Shown here piece after piece: positions 14,979 through 24,688 of a DNA stretch of 64,000 bases (the stretch's first letter is position 1; each line of letters begins with the position of its first letter). Where the stretch lies: contig NC_080672.1 of assembly GCF_030247195.1 (NCBI RefSeq), positions 368,830,271 to 368,894,270 on the forward strand, written 5' to 3'. Origin of the DNA: Topomyia yanbarensis. Taxonomy: Eukaryota; Arthropoda; Insecta; Diptera; Culicidae. The notes under the pieces are model-generated. The model was not told the origin of the DNA. It made no database searches and worked only from the letters and a program-made list of their open reading frames with translations. A program made the position numbers and the translations under genes.

Positions 14979-15922
14979 CCCTAGAACGTTGCACTTGCGT
15001 TTTCCTAGAACGTTGCACTAGGCTACACGTGTACCCCACGCGTTAGATCGCAATTTTTGCAGGTAAAAATGCAAACAAAAGAAATGTATAATACATCATT
15101 TTCTTCGTTTTTTAATTGCGAAAACAGCTGTGTAAGTGAAAGTACGGAATTTATTGAATCAATGATAAATTGATTTGAACAATATAAAAATTGAAAAAAT
15201 CGCGGTTTTGTTTTTTCACAAAAATTACTATAACTTTGTGAATTTTCAACCGATTTGAAAAAAAAATCAAATAATTCTAAAAGTTAAAAGAATGGTCTTG
15301 AAAGGATATAAAATGGAATTTCTATATTTTTGAAAAAGTGCAATTATTTTGAAAAGTGAAAGTTTAAAAATCGGGCTTTGAAAAATACCAGGAAATGGGT
15401 TAGAAATTGAAATGAAAAAAATATTTCTGACCAGTAATACATTGGTAACACGCAATGTTACTCTTACAGCAGTTATTGTGCGTAAATTATACTTGGGAGC
15501 CATTGCTTTGGAAAAACTATAAAGAAACAATAAGACAATAAAAATCAGCAAAAATGAAATCATGTTCCGCTTCAAAATTAAATTAAATTAATCAAATAAA
15601 TAATTAAAAACGATTATATAATACTAATTGGTACTTACGTAGTAAAACAACCAGTATTTAAACTGGTATTGTCACGAATCACATTTCCGCTGACAGCACG
15701 AAACCTGACGAAACACTAACGGCAACCTACACTGGGGTACAAATGTACCCCACGCCAACTTTGATACCTGGTTCCACGAAGGCTATAAGCAAACTGGCTA
15801 TACTATCTTTTCCTACTTTTAGTAGGAACTCTAAATTGAATTAAGGTTAGGGTCCCAGGTCGATAAATACCGAATTCTCGTTTTCACACGGCTCCAAAGA
15901 AGGCATGGGGTACATTCTAGGG
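14979..15922. mobile_element. piggyBac-like non-autonomous element (944 bp)
   Basis: TTAA at 14975-14978 and 15923-15926 flanks ends that read CCCTAGAACGT on the left and, on the complement of the right, CCCTAGAATGT. CCCTAGAA next to TTAA is the hallmark terminus of piggyBac elements. Subterminal words GTACCCCACGC occur at both ends. The longest ORF (15267-15575, minus, 102 codons, hydrophobic start) shows no transposase features, so it is a deletion derivative or MITE. Confidence 0.85.
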
Positions 15923-16350
15923 TTAAATCAAGGGATACTTTCTTCATCTCGTCCACGGAAAAAATATAAAAAAACCCTACTCTTACAATGGATAAATATG
16001 TCGCATGGTATTTTTCATTTTGGAGTCTCTAGTTAAACCCCAAAAAAACAATTGTGGGATTGATATCTCTATAACAACGAAAGCCTTACAATTACTTTTA
16101 TATTTTTGTGAATTATGCCTAACGCACATTATGCCAACCGTCCATTATGCCTAACGTCCATTATGTATAATGTGCTTATGCCTAACGAATGTATGCCAGA
16201 CGTGCTTATGCCTAACGTATTTATGCCAAACGTCGCGCACCCTCTATATTTTTCCTTAGTGGGGAACAATTTTAATAAAAACTATTTTTTCTCCATTAAG
16301 GAGAAAATTGTTTAAAACCATCTTTGCGTGTGAAGAGCACAAAAGCTATA

Positions 16351-16534
16351 ACTAAATTAGTTATGGAATTTGCTGAATTTTCTTGCGGAACATCATCACG
16401 CTTGACTAGGGCTTTGCTCAGGAACACAAACTGTGTCTCCGTTTTTTGGAGCTAGCGTCAATCCTGCTGTCACTAAGTTAGTGTCGGATTCTGATGAGAC
16501 GAAGTCGAAAAGCAAATTCCATAACTAATTTAGT
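16351..16534. mobile_element. 184-bp MITE with perfect 24-bp TIRs
   Basis: The 24 bp at 16351-16374 (starts ACTAAATTAGTTATGGAA) are the exact reverse complement of 16511-16534. The interior includes the phrase CACTAAGTTAGTGTCGGA. Three partial relatives occur in the lectin intron (about 39028-39190, 44554-44705 and 50180-50305). I found no convincing target duplication. The superfamily is unknown. Confidence 0.85.
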
Positions 16535-16605
16535 CATATTTTATTCTCGAGCTTGGTGTGACGTGTGTGCGCTGCTTGTGGGTTTGCCTTAGAACCTTAT
16601 GCAAT

Positions 16606-16639
16606 CCTGCGCATTATGCAATCAAACAAAATGCGCAGG
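16606..16639. repeat. Perfect 10-bp stem hairpin
   Basis: CCTGCGCATT and AATGCGCAGG flank a 14-nt loop. The role is unknown. Confidence 0.7.
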
Positions 16640-17019
16640 CGCCTAGCGTAAAAGGGGCCTTGTGACTTCCAGCCTAAGATCAAGCAACCTGAAATAGAGT
16701 AAGTCATGATTGGGAATCTCTGGATTGGGCCGAATTCCGCTTGGATGTTTATTTCAAAATTTATCGGGGGCTCGAACATTTGAATCTATGGATGGATCTT
16801 CAGCGGCTTTACGCGGCTTCAGATCCTTGGTCTCGGTTATGCGAAAAAGTCGCCGTTACTATACTGGAATTAAACGGAAGACATTTGTCTTAAGAGGTCA
16901 ATTCTCCAGGTAACAAAACAGTAAGAGATTCGTCTAATCAAACAACACAAATTTATCTCAAACCGAGAAGAGCTGGAGGCTCTGCAGTATAAGCTTCAAC
17001 TTCTTTATAAAACGTTCGG

Positions 17020-17475
17020 CTTCACTGCCTTCAGCCTAATGTCCATTCAGCCTGCTGTCCTAGTCACTTTCGGCAGGACCCTGTCGCTATTGCTTCTGAC
17101 TCTAGTTGTGCATAAACCGGATAAATCCAGTAATCATAGCTTTATTAAAATTTGCATGATTTAAAATGGGAAAAATAGGCATTTAATTTTTCCAGACTTT
17201 CAATAAACACATCAACATGTGATAATCATTACAATACGTCATGGCATGAAATGGATTCTAATGATGCTGCTAATTGCTACCCCTTACTTTATCAGAGCCC
17301 TTAAGTTAGGTCTCATTAAGTTAGATATTTCTTTCGTTCTCGGAGTCAAACTATCTCAACTGTTTTAATTGTAAATGCACTCAGTTCAATAACCATTACG
17401 ACCCATTCGGCCTAGTGGCGTTCGTCCTTACAGTATTGAACCAAACGGCTTTCGGCCGACTGGCCCGACACCATT
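17020..17475. repeat. Possible element with inverted subterminal word arrays
   Basis: Words like TTCAGCCTAATGTCCATTC cluster at about 17020-17110, and related words (CATTCGGCCTAGTGGCG) at about 17403-17470. This is the style of the subterminal arrays of the 13.8-16.2 kb element. Ends and target duplication were not resolved. Confidence 0.35.
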
Positions 17476-17529
17476 TAGTTATATTTCTTTATGTTGCACA
17501 CTTTTACTAAACCGTGTGTGCAATGGATT

Positions 17530-17708
17530 TTTTTTATTTCGATTATAGTAAAACCTCTAAAATCGAAATAAGGTTAAGGTCATTCGCCTCTTCGGGTTAG
17601 AAAAATCTCTTATGAAAAATTTCTAGCCCTATGTGCGGGGTCGGGACTCGAACGCAGGTGCGTTGCGTACAAGGCAATCGATTTACCAACTACACCACGC
17701 CCACCCTC
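17530..17708 (-). mobile_element. tRNA-derived SINE (tRNA-Thr-like head)
   Basis: On the minus strand the head (from 17708) reads as a tRNA: an A-box-like GTGTAGTTGG, an anticodon loop CTTGTAC (TGT, Thr-like) and a B-box-like GTTCGAGTCCC. It is followed by a body with AGAAATTTTTC and a tail AATCGAAATAAAAAAA. TGCAATGGATT (17519-17529) and TGCAATAGATT (17709-17719) form an 11-bp target duplication with one difference. The structure is a complete SINE. The resemblance to SINEs common in culicine mosquitoes is from memory of the family. A small antisense scrap lies at 49668-49705. Confidence 0.85.
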
Positions 17709-17776
17709 TGCAATAGATTGATCACTTCTATTCTCTTTTTACTTCCATAAAAAGTTTCATGTCGTATGCTTATAAA

Positions 17777-18075
17777 GGGTGAGTCGTTAATTATTGCGAC
17801 ATTTTAGGTTCGTTGATAAATTGGCAATAGCTACCAAAATGAAACCAGAATTTTACAGCAGTTCATTTCAGCTTACATACGTCAGTTAAGTTTCGACATT
17901 TGCGATTGACGCCATCCATCAGAGTTTGTATAGTTGTTTCCGGTACGTTTTTCTTTTTTTTTTCACTTCCTAATCATTTCTTTTTTGTCCTTCGCCACTC
18001 CTTCGATCTTCCGAAGTCTGCGATACATCATGGCCCAATAGTTTTTGGTCGGGTTCAAGTCTTGCGGCACAATAT
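17777..18075 (-). pseudogene. Tc1/mariner transposase C-terminus and element end
   Basis: On the minus strand 18075-17880 reads VPQDLNPTKNYWAMMYRRL...KDKKEMIRK, then after a stop ...VPETTIQTLMDGVNRKCR. This matches the C-terminal part of IS630/Tc1/mariner transposases (NPxxxxRPIExYWA, then the helix ending LMDGVxRKxR). The leftmost part GGTGAGTCGTTAATTATTGCG (17777 on) looks like the terminal repeat. It is truncated on the right by the RTE LINE at 18076 and contains stops. Confidence 0.7.
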
Positions 18076-19353
18076 CTACCCATCATCAGGAATCAGAATA
18101 TATTGGCTTAAATGGCACGTTCCCCGTATGTAGTCGGGGATTTGTACCTTGCCGTGTATTTTCATCATTTCCTGAGCGGAAGGAAAGGACAAGGAGGTGT
18201 GGGGAAGTAGAAGGGCGCGTTGGTCCTGCACGAGCATAGTCCAGGTCTCGTGGCCGTAGAGAACCACCGGTCTAATCAGCGTATCTCGATTTCGTCACCG
18301 TCAATCAGAACTCGGGATGGGAGATTAACATTGTCGTCTCTAGAACCTCTTCCCCTCATGTATTTTGTCTTCGAAACGTTGATGGAAAGTCCAATCCTGC
18401 TGGCGTCAGCCTTCAGTCTGATGTACGTTTCCGATATCGCCTCAAAGTGTCCATTATGTCAATGTCGTAGGCGAAGCCAAGAAGCTGGATGGAGTTCCTG
18501 AAGCTCGCGCCACTCGTGTCTATCCCCGCTCTCCTTATTGCACCTTCTAACGCAACGTTGAACAGCAGGCACGATAGACCATCTCCTTGCCGTAACCCTC
18601 TTCGAGATTCAAAGGGACTCGAGAGTGTCCCTGATACACGAACAACGTACCCAATCCATCATTGCTTTGACTAATCGTGTTAGCTTATCCGGAAAACCGT
18701 ACTCGTGCATTATCTGCCATAGCTGATCTCGATAGATTGTGTCATATGCCGATTTGAAATCGATGAACAAATGATTTGTGGACACGTTGTATTAGCGGCA
18801 CCTCTGCAGAACCTGCCGAATCGTGAATATTTTGTCCGTGGTGGCGCGGGAACCCACGAATCCCGCTTGGAGGTGCCCCACGAACTCCCTTGCAAATGGT
18901 GACGGCAAATAATTTGGAAGAGGACCTTGTAGGCGGCGCCAAGTAGTGTGATCGCGCGGTAGTTGCAGTAATCCAACTTGTCATCCTTTTTATAGATTGG
19001 GCAAACGACACCCTCCATCCACTACTTCGGAAGAGTCTCCCTCTCCCAAATTTTTGGCGATTACCCAGCGCAGCGCTCTAGCCAGTGTTTCACCACCGTA
19101 TTTTAATAACTCGTTGGGTAGTTGATCTACACCGGCAACTTTGTTGTTTTTTCAGCCGACCGATCTCCTCCTTGACTTCTTGAAGATCATGGGCCGGCAG
19201 CCTATCGTCTTCTGCCTGTGCTCCGAGATTCGTTGCCATACCCCCGTCGTCCTCTACTGCTTCACCGTTAAGGTGCTCGTCGTAGTACTGCTTCAACCTC
19301 TTAATCACCTCACACTCGTTCGTAAGAAGGTTGCCGTCTAAGTCCCTGCACAT
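18076..19353 (-). pseudogene. RTE-like LINE: reverse transcriptase region, degenerate
   Basis: Translated in pieces on the minus strand: RDLDGNLLT (19353 on), a linker, [22 protein letters not shown] (about 19010, RT motif region with CNYRxI), DLKSAYDTI-like text, QLLGFAYDIDIM near 18490 and PVVLYGHETWTML near 18240. These are the RT palm and thumb signatures of RTE-type non-LTR elements. Several frameshifts and stops interrupt it. The motif C box reads AYD where active enzymes have ADD, so the catalytic site is lost. It is continuous with the endonuclease part at 19557-20560. Confidence 0.8.
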
Positions 19354-19556
19354 ATCGGCTTGCGAAACGTAGCCTTTGCGCGAACTGTTCAGCTTCTCGT
19401 AAGAACTTCCGAGTGTCGTTTACGCGGTACAGTTGTTCCATCGCTTCGCGATCTCGTTCCTACTGTTAGTGCTTCATTCTCCGGAGGACCGAGGTTTTCC
19501 TGTTCCGTGCTTGTTTGTATCGCTCCACATTCTGTCTCGTTCCGTGCTACATTCTT

Positions 19557-20560
19557 CTACTCTATTAACTGCTTACATTCGTCATCGAACCAGTCGTTTC
19601 CTCGCTTCGGAATCGTTGTACCTAGTGCCGCTATAGCACTACTTACTATGGCGGAACGGATCTCCCTCCAGCCATCTTCAAGAGTAGCTGCGCCCAGCTT
19701 TTCTTCCGTGGTTAGTGCTGCTTCCAGCTGCTGTACGTAGTCTTGGGCAACCCCGGCGTCCCGAAGTTGCGCGATGTTGGGCCTTAGCGTCCGACTACGA
19801 CGAGTGTTGTACACCGTCGAGAGTTGTGAGCGCATGCATCCTGCAACTAGGTAATGGTCCGAATCTATATTCGCACTGCGGTAGGTACGACCGTTGGTGA
19901 TATCACAGAAGAATCGCCCGTCGATTAGAAAGTGATTGATTTGGTTTTCGGTGCGTTGGTCAGGTGATCTCCAGGTGGCTTTGTGGATATCTTTGCGGGG
20001 GAAGAAGGTACTTCGGACTACCATGCCACGGGAGGCTGCAAAGTTCACGCATCGTTGGCCGTTGTCATTCGATACGCTATGCAAGCTGTTTGGCCCGATT
20101 ACCGGTCTAAACATTACCTCCCGTCCTACCTGAGCGTTCATATCACCGATGACGATTTTCACGTCCCGTTGCGAACAGCTGTCGTACACCTCCTCCAGCT
20201 TCGCATAGAACGCTTCCTTTTCGTCGTCGGGTCTCCCATAGTATGAGCAGTGTACGTTGATGATGATGTAGTTGAAGAAACGGTCTTTGATGCTCAACTT
20301 ACGCATCCTTGCGTTGATTGGAGTCCATGCAATCACGCGTTGACGCATGCTACCCAGCACTACAAAGCCGGTTCCCAGCTCTTGGGTAGTGCCACAGCTC
20401 TGGTAGAAAGTAACCGCCCGATGGCCGCTTTTCCATACCTTTTGTCCTGTCAAGCAAAGTTCCTGCAGTGCTACGACTTCAAAGTTGCGTGGTTGGAGTT
20501 CATCGTAGATTATCCTGTAGAAAACTGAAAAGCAGAGTGACCTGCAGTTCCATGTTCCGA
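19557..20560 (-). pseudogene. RTE-like LINE: AP-endonuclease (EEP) domain
   Basis: The longest intact frame (20453-19557, 298 codons) reads KIVIGDMNAQVGRE, SNDNGQRCVNFAASRGM, KATWRSPDQRTENQINHFLID and NIDSDHYLV, the order of motifs in the exonuclease-endonuclease-phosphatase domain that nicks target DNA in non-LTR retrotransposons. The frame can be followed upstream to about 20590, where it reads KDYDWKLGTWNCRSL, the usual N-terminal start of this domain. The usual DH of the QIDHxLI motif is replaced by NH, a probable inactivating change. After the frame ends at 19557, linker sequence with stops leads into RT. RTE clade is the best guess. Confidence 0.85.
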
Positions 20561-20590
20561 GTTTCCAATCGTAGTCTTTATTTCGTCACG

Positions 20591-20985
20591 TTGGTCTTTG
20601 CCGATTGTTCCGATTCGTATTTTCTTCTACATTGTTCGTAACGGTTAGTTTTCCAAGGTGGCTTGTTGGGCCTTCCCCAACCCCCTGTCTCGCCGAAGGA
20701 CCATCGTGTCAGCTCTGTTTAGAGTCTCACGCTGACACGAGGACGATACATCAGCCGCCCCCAACATGGAGAACAGACGCTGTTTTGAGCAGCCCCTAAC
20801 ATGGGGAACAGACGCTCGGATGGACTCACCTTTCGGAAAGAGGAGCCACCCTTCCCTGTCAGCATACGACCATGGTCCCACCCGATCTCTCCTATGGTTA
20901 CTCGTACCCCAGCTGGCACCGCGGGGAGGTAGGGATAGGAGTTACTGGACAAGACGCTAAGGACCACTGTGGCGAACCACTGTGG
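20591..20985 (-). mobile_element. 5' leader of the RTE-like LINE
   Basis: GC-richer sequence directly upstream of the endonuclease frame, ending in the run-up GGAACAATCGGCAAAGACC (minus strand). It contains an imperfect tandem duplication (CAACATGGAGAACAGACGC and CTAACATGGGGAACAGACG, about 20761-20815). It is assigned to the LINE by position and composition. The exact 5' end is unclear. Confidence 0.5.
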
Positions 20986-21129
20986 CTATATTACGCATTG
21001 CCCAGTCATTTACCAACCAAAACCTTACCATTGGCACACCTAAATACCTGTCACAGGTGTTAGTTATGTGAGAAGGCAGAAAATAAAGACACCCAGCATA
21101 ATGTTCCTCCGACGAGACAGGAGGTTGGC

Positions 21130-22040
21130 ACATACTCAATAAACCGACGGGAAAACACTACCGTACGAAAAATCATGGAAGAAATACGGATCAAAACAAT
21201 CGGCTAAACCTATGCGACGAAATTTCAATTTCAATGAGCACTGTTGCCCTTTGGCACCATGCTGAATTTTATTATATAAAAGCTCAACAAGAGGCATGTA
21301 TTGACAGAACACTTTTCAACCATTTCTGACCCGAAAAGAGGCGAGTGACCCTAAGATTAAACCCTCTATAAACGAAAAAAGAAAAGAACCATCAGGCGGG
21401 TTAAAGCTGGTATTGCGGAATTCTTTATTATGTGAGTGGATTTTGTTGGTGGAAGGAGATTCTCTGGTCTCGCGCAATGCGCGTAATTACCTCTGTTTAC
21501 GGGTCCGCCCAACCCTATTTTGGCCCTTTGCTAACAGCAGCAATATGAAAGTTTCCTAATAACCAAATGATTGCTTCTTACTACATACTACAGACATAAG
21601 CCTCAACAAGAGATATTATATCCGTTCAAGAATATGAGTACCAAAGAAAACTTAAAATTATGCATTTAAGAGTTAATATGTTTGGAAACTTGGAACAAGG
21701 AACTCTAAGCCGCTCGCTATTCCAAGTTTTAGGCCGAGTCGCATACGACGAGTAGCAATGTATAAACCGGTGATCAGAACGGACAGTCTGTACACTGTAA
21801 CGAATGGCAACGCTAAACAATGCATGAGCATCGCAGGAATGTTAGTCCGAAGAACCTTCTTGTCTTGCAAAAATATTCACGAAAACCAAATCACTGAAAA
21901 ACATTTCTCTGCCATCACAAACGTTCGCAAATACCACAGTGTGAACAAACCTTCGGACCACTACATGGTAGCAGTCAGTCGTCTCATCATTTTCCTGGTG
22001 GGAAGAGAATGGAAGGTAAATGACAAAGGCAAGGAAATGG
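21130..22040 (+). pseudogene. Second RTE-like LINE relic, opposite strand
   Basis: Plus-strand sequence parallels the minus-strand LINE next door. CGGATCAAAACAATCGGC occurs near 21190, WKLGTRNC near 21675, and the frame from 21758 reads PVIRTDSLYTVTNGNAKQCM, NQITEKHFSAITNVRKYHSVNKPSDHYMV. This is the C-terminal half of the endonuclease domain with an internal deletion. The two copies lie divergently with 5' ends facing across about 21.0 kb. It is heavily decayed. Confidence 0.7.
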
Positions 22041-22139
22041 AAAATGGCTACATAATAAAATCACAATACCAAACAACAAAAAGTCTGGATTCCTAACTCC
22101 CGAAGGAATAATAAACCCTACTGATAAAACCTATAGCTC

Positions 22140-23880
22140 TTTACCATACTGGGTTAGGAACAATAGCAAATTCCTGAATTTCATATATCTACCAAGCGAA
22201 TAAGATTGGTCTAATCTCATTTCACGACAATAGACACCAGCATCGGCGCGGCCCTCCAACAAAGTACCATCAGTGTAACAAACTACGTACTCTTCAAGTT
22301 AGCGCTCCAGACAGCTATCCCTCGCGAAGAGGAATTCTCACATTGAAAGTTTAGGAAAACTACATGTAAATGTAAGGTCACTACAAGTATATACTCATCC
22401 CAAATAACCATTTAGGACCACGGCCTTGTGTGGCTAGTTGCACGATCTATTGGGTTAATGTTCCAGAGGCCAGAAACCTCAAGACGGTATGCACAAGAAA
22501 GCGATTTAAAAAAAAAACAGAAATAGTGGTTTTATGTTCAAGAGTGCCTCTAGAACAGCAGTAGGTGTTGTCATGAACGCACCAGTCATCGCCATCAAGA
22601 TCATCCTCTTAAGATGGATGGTTCAACTTTGATTGGATTGTCGCGACTTCTCCCTTCTGCCACCACACAAGGCACCCGTATGCCAATATTAGTCTAACGA
22701 TTGTTGTATAGATCTACTGAATGTACTTGGGTTTGAGTCCCCAAGATTAGCCGAAAGTTCGACCACATTGGCCGAAGGTCATGAAAGCTTTCTTGATTCT
22801 TAAATCGATGTGAGCTGACCAATTTAGTTTTGAGTCAAGAATTACCCCAACATGCTTAACTTAACCTGCGACAAAAATTTCAGAGTCAAAGAACCGCACT
22901 GGTATAGCTCCAGTTGTAATCCTTCGTTGCGTGAAAAGCATTGATGTTTTATTTGGATTGACTGATAGTCCACTATAAAGACACATAAAGAACATTATTC
23001 AACAACACATAAGGCTTGCTGCATAAAATCAAAAAGTGTGGTAATTTAAATACCGGTGATCATTATATGATAATCATCGGCGAAACCAAAGGTCGGAAAC
23101 CCAAGTGCGATAAATTTCCTCAACAAACCATTGGCGTCAAGGTTCCACAGAAGTGGTGACAGCACACCACTTTGAGGATATCCGCAGACACTCAGTTTCT
23201 TTATCTTAACTTGTCTTAACGATAAGCACAGATCAGTGCTACGAAATTTCAAAATCAGTTACCTATTTCTGCTTGTATTTACCGAAACCGACATTCAGAT
23301 TCAACGCCTCCCTCACTCATTCACTTTCCAACTGACTGAAATTTCATTCAGAATCGAATGCTTGAGTGCAGAGGAAATATAAATTCATTCACCAACCAAA
23401 GCATTCATTTGTTATTATATCGACAGTTTGAAGGCAGAAGTTAGCATCTTCTACATTTTCGAGCATAAGTGAACTGCGTAATCTATATCTGGTGCACTTT
23501 TGATCAATAATCCCTCTCAGAGCTAGAATAGAATTAAAATTCACTTTGTTTCTGAAACCGAACATGTCCGTACCTGAAAGCGCTGCGTCGGGAGAACGAA
23601 TGACGATAGAAACGAACCAAAAATTTAATTCATCACAGCGGGCATGAATTGAATTTCGTTTTCCTTCAAGTTCACGCAGCGATGTCAATTTTTTAAGCTC
23701 TGGCACAGATGTCGGTTGCTAAGCATTGCGTGTATCTAGTTCGAGATACATAAAGGTACTCCATGAGCTCACGCTGCTTTCAAAATAGATTCGTGAGACA
23801 AGTTGTCAAAAGCACCTTCAATATCAACAAAAACTTCGAAGCTCGATTGCATTTACGAAAAACCTTTTTTCAATGTTGTA
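22140..23880 (-). pseudogene. Loa/I-like LINE: RT and RNase H remains
   Basis: Read right to left: motif A SFEVFVDIEGAFDNLSHESIL (about 23865-23800), then motif B/C PQSGVLSPLLWNLDANGLL...GFADDYHIM (23252-23046, catalytic FADD intact), then a thumb region with LNWSAH, GLKPKYIQ and AYGCLVWWQKGEVATIQSKLN (about 22830-22630), then an RNase H-like YTDGTLLEGRADAGVYC (about 22345-22295). An RNase H after RT fits Loa or I-type LINEs. Between motifs A and B, about 470 bp (23265-23740) is not LINE-like and seems to be an insertion. Stops and frameshifts throughout. Confidence 0.75.
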
Positions 23881-24051
23881 GACAACAATGTGTAACAAAG
23901 TGGTAGTAAGCTTCCCGCACAGATATGCATATTACATTGCACTTTTTTGATGAAGCCGACTGTAGTAACTTTAAGGTTATGTGGTCTGGCAATGCAATCT
24001 TCGGTTTACATAAACACTATTTTGTCTTCATCTGACGTTTTGGGCCCTTTT

Positions 24052-24118
24052 CCAGTGGACACGTTCAAAAATTCTTAAGAAAGGAAAACACAAAGACACA
24101 CATCAAAACAAAGGAATA
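24052..24118 (+). mobile_element. SINE tail fragment
   Basis: CTTTTCCAGTGGACACGTTC followed by a purine-rich tail matches the 3' part of the tRNA-Ser-derived SINE at 24457-24688 but lacks its head. Confidence 0.7.
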
Positions 24119-24456
24119 TATAAATTCCATAAACGACTGGATTTGTCGTTAGCATCTGCCGATAGGCTTTGAAGCAGACATCAACATGTCCTCTCCATAG
24201 CTTCAACTCACTACCAAAGTCTGGCAGCTACTGAGTTAGGTAGGGGGCAAACAGTGATAATAAATACCTCAAGCCTTGAGCGTAGTCTACTGGACCTAAA
24301 AATAGATAACGAGAGAGATTTGGCCCGATCGATGAGAGGGAGAGGTGACGATCTGCTTGTAGGAGACATTGGGGGTCGATAGGTCAATTGGGAGGAATTG
24401 GAGGCAGCCGCGGTAATCACGGTACTATTGGGAATTTGTGATGACATCATCACAGT

Positions 24457-24688
24457 TCCTCGATGGCGGAGTGGTTAACGTACCCAACTAGAGACTGGGA
24501 GATCGCAGGTTCGATTCCTGCTTGAGGACATATCTTGTCTCGGTGTTTCCAATAAAAAGGTGAATTTTAACCGTTTCTTCATTCTCACCATTCCGGTCAT
24601 TCTTTCTCTGTCTGTTTTCCAGTGGCCACGTTCATAAAATCCTTAAGAAAGGAAAAACAAAGACACACATCAAAACAAAGGAATGTAC
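24457..24688 (+). mobile_element. tRNA-Ser-derived SINE
   Basis: 24457-24528 is tRNA-like: acceptor TCCTCGA pairs with TTGAGGA (one G-T), A-box TGGCGGAGTGG, anticodon loop CTAGAGA (anticodon AGA, Ser), T arm GCAGG-TTCGATT-CCTGC with a perfect B-box GGTTCGATTCC. The long variable arm of true tRNA-Ser is missing, and an unrelated body with TTTTCCAGTGGCCACGTTC and a tail rich in AAAACAAAG follows, so this is a SINE rather than a working tRNA gene. The same family makes a head-to-head dimer at 29343-29652 and a tail scrap at 24052-24118. Confidence 0.85.

Larger units (their letters stand above)
13791..16243. mobile_element. Non-autonomous hAT-like element with subterminal repeat arrays
   Basis: CTATATTT occurs at 13783-13790 and again at 16244-16251 as an 8-bp direct duplication. 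The ends read GGGTG... on the left and ...CACCCT on the right. Just inside each end lies an array of a short word (GGACGTTAGGCATAA, left about 13800-13940; the same word inverted at about 16111-16235). An 8-bp duplication and subterminal arrays suit hAT-type elements. The family assignment is inference because no transposase ORF is present. A piggyBac-like MITE is nested inside at 14979-15922. Confidence 0.72.

Noticed and set aside
23389..23706. 105-codon ORF between LINE motifs A and B
   Set aside because: Looked at as a gag-like or inserted gene; the sequence shows no domain I recognise and no element ends could be set.
24457..24528. Functional tRNA-Ser gene
   Set aside because: The long variable arm is missing, the D stem is poor, and a SINE body and tail follow; the same head recurs in the dimer at 29.5 kb.
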